NCBI RefSeq assembly: GCF_009707955.1
Contig: NZ_WMDQ01000005.1
Span: 62,001-126,000 of the forward strand
Length of the DNA: 64,000 nt
From: Flavobacterium sp. LC2016-13
Lineage (GTDB): Bacteria > Bacteroidota > Bacteroidia > Flavobacteriales > Flavobacteriaceae
Direction: 5' to 3'
Part shown: one piece after another, positions 35,834 to 43,783 of the stretch
Position numbering within the stretch: position 1 is the first letter of the stretch
How the letters are laid out: each line of letters opens with the position of its first letter
The notes under the pieces: model-generated
Databases searched by the model: none
The model's input: the letters and a program-made list of their open reading frames with translations, nothing else
Told to the model about the DNA's origin: nothing
Made by a program: the position numbers and the translations under genes

Positions 35834-35912
35834 CTAGCCCTGATAGAAGCGGCATCCTTTAATTTTTTTCTTTAGAAAAATTAAAGATATAGCGGATAGC
35901 AGGATTAGCTTC
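35834..35912 (+). ncRNA. Structured intergenic repeat, copy A (between nuoH and nuoI)
   Basis: The conserved ends CTAGCCCTGATAGAAGCGG and AGCGGATAGCAGGATTAGCT flank a variable AT-rich hairpin (CTTTAATTTTT / AAAAATTAAAG). Copy B lies at 51132-51212 in the same orientation on the plus strand. The variable stem differs but stays paired. It may correspond to a published flavobacterial RNA motif (Flavo-1); I could not check. Confidence 0.6.
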
Positions 35913-35984
35913 AAATAAAAAATAAAATAGATTTTAAATTTGATTTTACCGTCAAATTATGAATCGTAAATCATACATTATAAA

Positions 35985-36530
35985 ATGTCAATAGAAACTA
36001 TATCATTATCGGGTAGAAAAAAGATGGTCTCTAATAAAGAGATGACCTTTTGGGAGCGATTGTATCTTGTGGCGATTGTGAAAGGATTGTTTATCACACT
36101 TCAACACTTATTCAGAAGAAAAGTGACGATTCACTATCCTGAACAAGTGCGTGAGATGAGCCCTGTTTATCGTGGTCAACATCAATTGAAACGTGATGAA
36201 CAAGGTCGTGAAAACTGTACTGCTTGTGGATTATGTGCTTTGTCTTGTCCTGCAGAAGCTATCACAATGAAGGCTGCTGAACGTAAAGCTGATGAAAAAC
36301 ATTTGTACAGAGAAGAAAAATATGCTTCGATCTACGAAATCAATATGTTACGTTGTATCTTTTGTGGTCTATGTGAAGAAGCATGTCCAAAAGATGCCAT
36401 TTATTTGACTACTTCTAAAGTATTGGTTCCTTCTAGTTATGAAAGAGAAGATTTCATTTTTGGAAAAGACAGATTAGTGATGCCTCTAGATGTGGCGATC
36501 AAAAACGCTCAACTTAATAATGCTAACTAA
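35985..36530 (+). CDS. nuoI: NADH-quinone oxidoreductase subunit I
   Basis: This 181-aa peripheral-arm subunit carries two [4Fe-4S] clusters, N6a and N6b. The ligands are C78, C81, C84 and C88 (CTACGLCALSCP) and C124, C127, C130 and C134 (CIFCGLCEEACP). The N-terminus has the amphipathic helix (LVAIVKGLFITLQHLFRRKV) that lies on the membrane. nuoJ begins on the next base after its stop codon. Confidence 0.97.
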   Translation: MSIETISLSGRKKMVSNKEMTFWERLYLVAIVKGLFITLQHLFRRKVTIHYPEQVREMSPVYRGQHQLKRDEQGRENCTACGLCALSCPAEAITMKAAERKADEKHLYREEKYASIYEINMLRCIFCGLCEEACPKDAIYLTTSKVLVPSSYEREDFIFGKDRLVMPLDVAIKNAQLNNAN

Positions 36531-37070
36531 ATGATACATATTCCTGATTTTGCTCACGCAACAACTGTTCAAGTTATATTTTGTTTCTTGGCGTTTATCA
36601 CGGTAATAACCGCATTTTTGACCATTTTTAGCAGAAACCCAATTCACAGTGCCATTTATTTGGTAATCTGTTTCTTTTCTATTGCAGGTCACTATTTACT
36701 TTTAAATGCTCAGTTTTTGGCTATTGTTCATATTATAGTCTATTCCGGAGCCATTATGATTTTGTTCCTGTTTACGATTATGTTGATGAACCTGAATGAA
36801 CAACGAGATGTACACCGACCAAGAATTACACGTTTGGGTGCAATTGTTTCTTTCTGTTTGATTTGTATTGTATTAATTGCAATCTTCATCAATTCTAAAC
36901 CAATTGTTGGTGCTTATGATTCTACAGGAGAAGATTTCCAGTCTATTGAAGTATTGGGTAAAATATTATTGAATGAATATATGGTTCCGTTTGAATTTGC
37001 TTCTGTTTTACTTTTGGTAGCGATGATTGGAACTGTACTATTGTCTAAAAAAGAAAAATTAAATAAATAA
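36531..37070 (+). CDS. nuoJ: NADH-quinone oxidoreductase subunit J
   Basis: This membrane subunit of 179 aa with five helices includes the flexible helix 3 ([20 protein letters not shown]), whose pi-bulge takes part in coupling. The N-terminal motif [11 protein letters not shown] is standard. It abuts nuoI and overlaps nuoK by one base in a TAATG junction, so translational coupling is likely. Confidence 0.96.
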   Translation: MIHIPDFAHATTVQVIFCFLAFITVITAFLTIFSRNPIHSAIYLVICFFSIAGHYLLLNAQFLAIVHIIVYSGAIMILFLFTIMLMNLNEQRDVHRPRITRLGAIVSFCLICIVLIAIFINSKPIVGAYDSTGEDFQSIEVLGKILLNEYMVPFEFASVLLLVAMIGTVLLSKKEKLNK

Positions 37071-37390
37071 TGGGTAATATATTAAATCAAATAGGTATTG
37101 AGAACTACATCTTTTTAAGTGTTGTACTTTTCTGTATTGGTGTTTTTGGTGTATTGTATAGACGAAATGCAATTATCGTTTTTATGTCTATCGAAATCAT
37201 GTTGAATGCTGTAAACCTTTTATTTGTTGCTTTTTCAACCTATCATCAAGATGCACAAGGACAAGTCTTTGTATTCTTTTCGATGGCAGTTGCTGCAGCT
37301 GAAGTTGCAGTAGGATTGGCTATTTTAGTTTCGATCTTTAGAAATTTAGGTTCGATTAGTATCGATAATTTAAAAAATTTAAAAGGATAA
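37070..37390 (+). CDS. nuoK: NADH-quinone oxidoreductase subunit K
   Basis: A 106-aa three-helix subunit of the proton-pumping arm. Conserved acidic residues lie in the second helix ([19 protein letters not shown]) and third helix ([19 protein letters not shown]), which form part of the central hydrophilic axis. It overlaps nuoJ by one base and abuts nuoL. Confidence 0.96.
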   Translation: MGNILNQIGIENYIFLSVVLFCIGVFGVLYRRNAIIVFMSIEIMLNAVNLLFVAFSTYHQDAQGQVFVFFSMAVAAAEVAVGLAILVSIFRNLGSISIDNLKNLKG

Positions 37391-39280
37391 ATGGAAATGG
37401 ATACCAATTTAGCTTTAGTTTTAGTATTAGCTCCTTTTTTAGGATTTTTAATCAATGTATTTTTTGGAAAAACTTTAGGGAAAACAGTTTCCGGGATTAT
37501 CGGGACTGCTTCTGTTGTAGTTTCTTTTCTTGTTACAATTTTCTTTTTCAATCAACTTACTCAAACTGAAAAAACCATTCAAGTAACTTTATTTGACTGG
37601 ATTCAGATTAGTAACTTACATATTAATCTTGGATTTTTATTGGATCAACTTTCTTTACTTTGGTTGCTTTTTGTAACAGGTATTGGTTCTTTGATTCACT
37701 TATACTCTATTAGTTACATGCACGATGATGAAAATATGCATAAATTTTTTGCTTATTTAAATCTGTTCGTATTCTTCATGATTACACTTGTAATTGGAAG
37801 TAACTTATTAGTTTTATTCATTGGTTGGGAAGGTGTTGGACTTTGCTCATATTTATTAATTGGATTTTGGTACAAAAACCAGGATTACAATGATGCTGCA
37901 AAAAAAGCTTTCATCATGAACAGAATTGGAGATTTAGGTTTATTAATCGGAATGTTCATTATTGGTTCAATGTTCTCAACTTTAGATTATGCTACTTTAA
38001 AAACAGCAATTGCCGGAGCAACGAACTTAAATTTACCATTGCTTTCTCTAGCTGCTTTATGTTTATTTATTGGAGCTTGTGGTAAATCAGCACAAATTCC
38101 ATTATATACTTGGTTACCAGATGCGATGGCGGGACCAACTCCTGTTTCAGCATTAATTCACGCTGCTACAATGGTTACGGCGGGTATTTTTATGGTAACA
38201 AGGTTAAACTTCGTTTTTGATTTAGCACCAGACGTTCAAACTGTTATTGCAGTTGTTGGGGCTGTAACTTCATTAGTTGCTGCAACAATTGGTTTGGTTC
38301 AAACAGATATTAAAAAAGTATTAGCTTATTCTACTGTTTCTCAATTAGGACTAATGTTCCTAGCTTTAGGATTCGGTGCTTATGAAGTAGCCGTTTTTCA
38401 CGTAATTACACACGCTTTCTTTAAAGCTTGTTTATTCTTAGGTTCAGGATCTGTTATTCACGGTTTGCACGGAGAACAAGATATGCGTAAAATGGGTGGA
38501 TTGCGTAAAGCAATGCCAATCACTTTCTGGACAATGTTAATTTCATCATTAGCTATTTCCGGAGTTCCATTTTTCTCAGGTTTCTTCTCTAAAGATGAAA
38601 TTTTAATGACAGCTTTCCACCACAGCATTCCATTATATGTTGTCGGATCTATTGCTTCAATTATGACGGCTTTCTACATGTTTAGATTAATGTTCTTAAC
38701 TTTCTTTAAAGATTTTAGAGGAACAGATGAGCAAAAACATCATTTACATGAAAGTGACGGATTAATTACTTTTCCTTTATTGATTTTAGCTCTTTTAGCT
38801 ACTTTTGGAGGATTAATTAGTTTGCCTGGAAATAGTTGGTTAAATGAATATCTTGCTCCTCTTTTTGCAAAAGTTGCTGGTGAAGAACATCATTTAGGAA
38901 CTACAGAATATACTTTAATGGGTGTTGCTGTTTTAGGCGGTTTATTAGGAATTTTAATTGCTTACATCAAATACTTCAAACAAGATAATATTCCTGAAGC
39001 AGATGAAAATATTACTGGTTTAACCAAAGTTTTATATAACAAATATTATGTAGACGAAGCTTACGATGCAATATTTGTTCGCTCTATAAACGGATTATCA
39101 AGATTCTTTAGGGACTATATTGAAACTGGTTTATCAGCACTTGTGCTCGGATTAGGAAAAGTAACCAATGAAATAAGTTTTCAAGGTAGAAAATTACAAA
39201 GCGGAAGCATCGGATTATATCTTTTTGCTTTTGTTTTAGGTCTTTGCGCCATTGTTTCCTACATATTTTTAGCTAAATAA
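37391..39280 (+). CDS. nuoL: NADH-quinone oxidoreductase subunit L
   Basis: This antiporter-like subunit at the far end of the membrane arm has 629 aa, with 14 core helices plus a long C-terminal lateral helix. Key residues are in IGWEGVGLCSYLLIGFWY (near 143), where the Glu is essential for pumping; SAQIPLYTWLPDAMAGPTPV near 233; and KKVLAYSTVSQLGLM near 313. The C-terminus after about residue 560 (KVTNEISFQGRKLQSGSI) is the anchoring part. It is the largest gene of the operon. Confidence 0.97.
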   Translation: MEMDTNLALVLVLAPFLGFLINVFFGKTLGKTVSGIIGTASVVVSFLVTIFFFNQLTQTEKTIQVTLFDWIQISNLHINLGFLLDQLSLLWLLFVTGIGSLIHLYSISYMHDDENMHKFFAYLNLFVFFMITLVIGSNLLVLFIGWEGVGLCSYLLIGFWYKNQDYNDAAKKAFIMNRIGDLGLLIGMFIIGSMFSTLDYATLKTAIAGATNLNLPLLSLAALCLFIGACGKSAQIPLYTWLPDAMAGPTPVSALIHAATMVTAGIFMVTRLNFVFDLAPDVQTVIAVVGAVTSLVAATIGLVQTDIKKVLAYSTVSQLGLMFLALGFGAYEVAVFHVITHAFFKACLFLGSGSVIHGLHGEQDMRKMGGLRKAMPITFWTMLISSLAISGVPFFSGFFSKDEILMTAFHHSIPLYVVGSIASIMTAFYMFRLMFLTFFKDFRGTDEQKHHLHESDGLITFPLLILALLATFGGLISLPGNSWLNEYLAPLFAKVAGEEHHLGTTEYTLMGVAVLGGLLGILIAYIKYFKQDNIPEADENITGLTKVLYNKYYVDEAYDAIFVRSINGLSRFFRDYIETGLSALVLGLGKVTNEISFQGRKLQSGSIGLYLFAFVLGLCAIVSYIFLAK

Positions 39281-39290
39281 TTTAACAACT

Positions 39291-40730
39291 ATGAACGTTT
39301 CTCTTATATTAATTATTCTTTTAATTGGTGCATTTGCCACTTATTTTGTTGGTGACAAACTAGCTTCAAAAGTTGCTTTGTTCTTTAGTTTAGCAGCTTT
39401 GGGCTGTTCATTGGTTTTGTTAAGTCATTTTAATGCAGGTGAAAACATTAGTTTAATAAACGCCTGGATTAATCAGCCTAAAATTTCATTTGCATTAAAT
39501 GCTGATGGATTGGGAATTGCAATGCTTTTATTAACCGTTGCTTTAACGCCAATTATTATATTCTCTTCTTTTGGGAATGAATATAAAAATGCCAAAGGTT
39601 TTTATGCTTTAATCTTATTTATGGCCTTTGCTATGACAGGAACTTTTCTTGCGGCAGATGGTCTTTTATATTACATTTTTTGGGAGTTAGCTCTTATTCC
39701 TATTTATTTTATTGCCCTTATTTGGGGTAATGGGGATGCTGAAGAACGTAGAAAAGCAGTGGTAAAATTCTTTATTTATACGCTTGCAGGTTCATTGTTT
39801 ATGCTAATTGCTTTTATCTACTTGTATCAAAAGAAACATAGTTTTTTACTTGAAGATTTATACAGTTTAGACTTATCAGCGACTGAACAACTTTGGATTT
39901 TCCTGGCTTTCTTTTTAGCTTATGCTATTAAAATTCCAATTATTCCTTTCCACACGTGGCAGGCAAACGTTTACCAAAAAGCACCAACTGTTGGAACAAT
40001 GCTTTTATCTGGTATCATGTTAAAAATGGGATTATATAGTGTTATTCGTTGGCAATTGCCAATTGCACCATTGGCTGCAAAAGAATACATGAATATTTTT
40101 ATTGCTTTGGGAATTGCCGGAGTTATCTACGGATCTATCGTAGCTTTAAGACAAAAAGATTTAAAGAAATTATTGGCTTATTCATCATTAGCTCACGTTG
40201 GGTTAATTGCTGCCGGAACTTATACTTTAACAGTTGACGGTTTACGCGGTGCCGTTTTACAAATGATTGCTCACGGTTTTGTTGTAGTTGGATTATTCTT
40301 TGCTGCTGAAATCATCTTTAGAAGATTTGAAACCAGAGAAATTAATGCGATGGGCGGAATTCGTATTCAATCTCCAAAATTTACATCAATGTTTTTGATT
40401 CTTGTTTTAGCTTCTGTTGCTTTACCAAGTACTTTTAACTTTGTTGGAGAATTTACAGTTTTGTATAGTCTTTCTCAAATTAATGTTTGGTTTGCTGTTT
40501 TAGGCGGAACAACTATTATATTGGGAGCTTATTATATGCTTAAAATGTTTCAGAATGTAATGTTGGGAGATACAAATTCTAAAACTTTTGCAGATGTTTC
40601 AGTAAATGAAGGAATTTCATTGGTAGTAATTATTGCGGTTTTAATATTCTTCGGATTTTATCCAAAACCAATTACAGATTTGATTACTCCAAGTTTAGAA
40701 ACTATTTTAAACGTTATCAACAAGAATTAA
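39291..40730 (+). CDS. nuoM: NADH-quinone oxidoreductase subunit M
   Basis: An antiporter-like proton-pumping subunit of 479 aa with about 14 helices. Its essential glutamate and lysine lie in FWELALIPIYFIALIWG (near 130) and IPIIPFHTWQANVYQKAPTV (near 218); KDLKKLLAYSSLAHVGLI (near 286) is the broken helix shared by the Mrp family. It begins 10 nt after nuoL. The 153-nt gap to nuoN is AT-rich with GATTTTAGA-like repeats and no gene. Confidence 0.96.
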   Translation: MNVSLILIILLIGAFATYFVGDKLASKVALFFSLAALGCSLVLLSHFNAGENISLINAWINQPKISFALNADGLGIAMLLLTVALTPIIIFSSFGNEYKNAKGFYALILFMAFAMTGTFLAADGLLYYIFWELALIPIYFIALIWGNGDAEERRKAVVKFFIYTLAGSLFMLIAFIYLYQKKHSFLLEDLYSLDLSATEQLWIFLAFFLAYAIKIPIIPFHTWQANVYQKAPTVGTMLLSGIMLKMGLYSVIRWQLPIAPLAAKEYMNIFIALGIAGVIYGSIVALRQKDLKKLLAYSSLAHVGLIAAGTYTLTVDGLRGAVLQMIAHGFVVVGLFFAAEIIFRRFETREINAMGGIRIQSPKFTSMFLILVLASVALPSTFNFVGEFTVLYSLSQINVWFAVLGGTTIILGAYYMLKMFQNVMLGDTNSKTFADVSVNEGISLVVIIAVLIFFGFYPKPITDLITPSLETILNVINKN

Positions 40731-40883
40731 GATTTTAGAATAAAGATTAACGATTTTTGATTTCAGATTTGTCTGATCTTTTAAAAGTTAAGTTTATTAT
40801 CGGAGGAAAATTAAAAATATATTTTAAACAAAAATAAATTAGGGCATCATTAGTTTTAGATTTCCTAAATCAAAAAAACAAAA

Positions 40884-42275
40884 ATGAATACATTAATAGC
40901 TATAACAGGATTGGGTATTTTCTGCCTATTATTTGAAATTCTTAATTTAAGAAAAGCCATTGTTCCATTTACAATAATTGGATTATTGGCTGTTTTGGCA
41001 CTTAATTTTTCAGAATTCGGAACAACAGGAAGTTATTACAACAACATGATTACAGTGAGTAAATTCTCAACTGCATTTTCATCATTGTTTATTATTTTAA
41101 CCATTTTTCTGGTAGCCTTAAGTCATAATTTTTATGAAAATCATCCAACTAAAATCTCTGATTTTATTGCTATAAAAATATTTTTATTGGCCGGAGGTGT
41201 AGCGATGGTTTCTTTTGGAAACTTAGCGATGTTTTTTCTTGGAATCGAAATTTTATCAATCGCATTGTATATTTTAGCGGCGAGTGATCGTTTGAACTTA
41301 AAAAGTAACGAAGCTGGTATGAAATACTTTTTGATGGGATCTTTTGCCTCAGGAATTATTTTATTTGGTATTTGCTTAATTTACGGAGCAATGGGAAGTT
41401 TTGACGTTGCAGAAATTCACGAAAGCTCTTTATCTGCAGAATTACCAATTTGGTTTCCAATCGGAATGATTTTAATGATTATTGGAATGTTGTTTAAAGT
41501 AGCTGCAGTTCCATTTCATTTCTGGGCTCCGGATGTTTACGAAGGTTCTCCTGCGTTAACGACTGCTTTGATGAGCACACTTGCAAAAGTTATTGCAATC
41601 GCAACATTATACAAATTAATTGAAGGATTAAATTTAATTCCGTCACTTGACAATCAAGACCTATTAGGGACTTTCGAAAATATTGTTGTGTTTGTTTCTA
41701 TTGCCTCAATGACTGTTGGAAACATTATGGCATTGCGTCAGGTAAACGTAAAACGTATGTTAGCATTCTCAGGAATTTCGCATGCAGGTTTCATGTTGAT
41801 GACTTTGTTGAGCGTTTCAACTTCGGCTGGTGTTTTACTTTATTATACAGCGGCTTATGCTTTAGCGGGAATTGCTGCATTTAGTGTTATCTTATATGTT
41901 TGTAAAAATCAGGATAACGAAGATATTACAAACTTTCACGGTCTTGGAAAAACAAATCCATTATTGGCCGCTATTTTAACAGGTTCATTATTATCTATGG
42001 CAGGGATTCCAATTTTCTCAGGATTCTTTGCTAAATTATTCTTATTTGATCAAACAATTCAGGCTGGTTTTATTGCATTGGTAATTGTTTCTGTTATCAA
42101 CTCTATAATTAGTGTTGGTTATTATTTCAAACTGATTTTGGCAATGTACTCTAAAGAACCAAACGAAGAGCGTACCGGAAAACCATTCCTTATTTATGCT
42201 GTTGCCGTAATATCAATCACTTTAAATATTGCATTAGGATTATTTCCTTCATTAGTTTTAGATTTATTGAAATAA
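40884..42275 (+). CDS. nuoN: NADH-quinone oxidoreductase subunit N
   Basis: This antiporter-like subunit of 463 aa closes the nuo operon. MFFLGIEILSIALYILAASD near 117 holds the family glutamate, KVAAVPFHFWAPDVYEGSPA near 211 the conserved lysine and HFWxPD motif, and VNVKRMLAFSGISHAGFMLM near 287 the broken helix. A strong terminator follows 20 nt after the stop, ending the 13.5-kb operon. All 14 subunits are present in the usual order. Confidence 0.97.
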   Translation: MNTLIAITGLGIFCLLFEILNLRKAIVPFTIIGLLAVLALNFSEFGTTGSYYNNMITVSKFSTAFSSLFIILTIFLVALSHNFYENHPTKISDFIAIKIFLLAGGVAMVSFGNLAMFFLGIEILSIALYILAASDRLNLKSNEAGMKYFLMGSFASGIILFGICLIYGAMGSFDVAEIHESSLSAELPIWFPIGMILMIIGMLFKVAAVPFHFWAPDVYEGSPALTTALMSTLAKVIAIATLYKLIEGLNLIPSLDNQDLLGTFENIVVFVSIASMTVGNIMALRQVNVKRMLAFSGISHAGFMLMTLLSVSTSAGVLLYYTAAYALAGIAAFSVILYVCKNQDNEDITNFHGLGKTNPLLAAILTGSLLSMAGIPIFSGFFAKLFLFDQTIQAGFIALVIVSVINSIISVGYYFKLILAMYSKEPNEERTGKPFLIYAVAVISITLNIALGLFPSLVLDLLK

Positions 42276-42295
42276 AAATTTCATTCAAAATATAT

Positions 42296-42328
42296 AAAAA
42301 TCCATCCGCTATAACAGATGGATTTTTT
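42296..42328 (+). terminator. Terminator of the nuo operon
   Basis: AAAAATCCATC pairs with GATGGATTTTTT around a 10-nt loop. Confidence 0.82.
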
Positions 42329-42406
42329 ATTTTAAGAGGAATTTATTTAGAATAGAAAATCATGTTAAAAATTTTACGGAAATAAGTACACATCAAAAAA
42401 TCTCCA

Positions 42407-42414
42407 TATATTTG
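42407..42414 (+). promoter_or_regulatory. -7 promoter element of the BI-1 family gene
   Basis: TATATTTG is a perfect match to TAnnTTTG, 24 nt before the ATG at 42439. It overlaps an in-frame TTG at 42412, which therefore cannot be the start. Confidence 0.6.
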
Positions 42415-42438
42415 ATAACAAATAAAAGTATTAGAAAT

Positions 42439-43212
42439 ATGAACTTCAATTCAAAAAATCCATTTTTAAGCAACAAGCGTTTTTCATCAAATGCTGTTTC
42501 AAAAGCTGAAGAAGTACACCAGGCACAAATTATTGACTATAATCAGGAAATGACTTTGTCTGGAACAATAAACAAAACAGCTATTTTGTTTTTAATATTA
42601 TGCGGATCTGCAATGGTTACATGGTGGATGGCATTTAACGGACTGAATGTAATGTTACCAGCTATTGGTGGTGCCATTATTGGACTTATTTTAGTTGTAA
42701 TTTCAGCATTCAAACCACAATATTCGCCATATTTAGCTCCGGGTTATGCCTTATTCGAAGGTTTATTCATTGGAGGTATTTCGGCTATTTTTGAAGCAAT
42801 GTACCCAGGAATTGTAATCAATGCTGTAGGTGCAACTTTAGTTACTTTTTTAGTTTGTTTAGGTTTATACAAATTTAAAATTGTAAAAGTAACGGAACAA
42901 TTTAAGTCTGTAGTAGTTGCTGCTACTTTAGCAATCGCTACTTATTATCTGATCTCTTGGTTAGCATCGCTAATTTTTAATTTCACTCCGGTACATTATG
43001 GAAACGGAATGATGAGTATTGGTATCAGTGTTTTTGTAATTATAATTGCAGCTTTAAACCTATTCTTAGATTTTGACCTAATTGAAAAAGGTGTTCAGGA
43101 AAGAATGCCAAAATTCATGGAATGGTATGGTGCAATGGGACTAATTATTACATTAGTTTGGTTGTATATTGAATTCTTAAGATTACTATCAAAACTATCG
43201 AGCAAAAACTAA
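42439..43212 (+). CDS. Bax inhibitor-1 / YccA family membrane protein
   Basis: The 257-aa inner-membrane protein has seven predicted helices after a soluble N-terminus (MNFNSKNPFLSNKRFSS), which carries the conserved NPxLS-like motif seen in this bacterial subgroup. Middle landmarks are PYLAPGYALFEGLFIGGISA (near 95-115), a typical YccA-like feature, and IIAALNLFLDFDLIEKGVQE (near 197-215). BI-1 family members are pH-sensitive calcium leak channels, or interact with the FtsH protease as YccA does. Which role applies here is not visible. Start selected as above. Monocistronic. Confidence 0.9.
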   Translation: MNFNSKNPFLSNKRFSSNAVSKAEEVHQAQIIDYNQEMTLSGTINKTAILFLILCGSAMVTWWMAFNGLNVMLPAIGGAIIGLILVVISAFKPQYSPYLAPGYALFEGLFIGGISAIFEAMYPGIVINAVGATLVTFLVCLGLYKFKIVKVTEQFKSVVVAATLAIATYYLISWLASLIFNFTPVHYGNGMMSIGISVFVIIIAALNLFLDFDLIEKGVQERMPKFMEWYGAMGLIITLVWLYIEFLRLLSKLSSKN

Positions 43213-43234
43213 ATCTCTTTAGAATATAAAATTT

Positions 43235-43266
43235 AAAGCCTTTTTGAAATTCAAAAAGGCTTTTTT
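43235..43266 (+). terminator. Terminator after the BI-1 family gene
   Basis: AAAGCCTTTTTGA pairs with TCAAAAAGGCTTT, followed by T residues. Confidence 0.82.
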
Positions 43267-43577
43267 ATTGGTATAAATTCTCTTCAAAATTTTCAAAAAA
43301 ACTTCTGTTAGTATATGGTATTTATTTGAGGCTTAATCTAAAAACTGGGATAATATCAATACAATTTCCCATCCAAATAAACATTTAAAATACCTTAAAA
43401 GCTAAATTTTTGGTATAGACGGTATAACTTAAAGTAAAAATTAACCCTCTTTTTCTTATTTTATAAAATTATACGATTTAGACTCTAAAATAGGTCCAAT
43501 TCAAGGAAAAATTCTGCCTTAAGATTTTTATAAAGTTACTAAATCTAGCAAAAATAGCACTTGAGGCGGTTTCTTAC

Positions 43578-43620
43578 AAATATGTAATAAATTACAATTA
43601 ATGCAATTTATTACATATTT
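43578..43620. promoter_or_regulatory. Operator-like palindrome pair upstream of the pectate lyase gene
   Basis: A 16-bp perfect inverted repeat (AAATATGTAATAAATT at 43578-43593, reverse complement at 43605-43620) contains two sites of the form TGTAATnnATTACA: 43583-43596 exactly, and 43602-43615 with one change (TGCAAT). They match the palindrome at 43703-43716. Confidence 0.6.
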
Positions 43621-43674
43621 ATTATTTTAATTACATAATTTTTATGTTATATGTTTTTTTATAATAAAATAATT

Positions 43675-43702
43675 TTGAATATCGAAATTTTATCTATTTT
43701 TG
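43675..43702 (+). promoter_or_regulatory. Promoter of the pectate lyase gene
   Basis: TTG at 43675-43677, a 17-nt spacer and TATTTTTG at 43695-43702. The palindrome TGTAATCGATTACA begins on the very next base, across the expected transcript start. Confidence 0.65.
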
Positions 43703-43716
43703 TGTAATCGATTACA
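43703..43716. promoter_or_regulatory. Operator-like palindrome TGTAATCGATTACA
   Basis: A perfect 14-bp palindrome with a CG centre, as in LacI-family operators, placed on the transcript start of the pectate lyase gene. It differs from the CGAAAACGTTTTCG operators at 11725-11760, so the regulator is probably a different protein encoded elsewhere. Confidence 0.75.
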
Positions 43717-43783
43717 ATCAAACCACTTTTTGTAATGTGAAAATAACCACACAATTGTTTTTTACTAACTTAAACAAACTATT

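Noticed and set aside
42412..42438. TTG start for the BI-1 family gene
   Set aside because: It lies inside the TATATTTG element at 42407-42414; the ATG at 42439 fits the family N-terminus.
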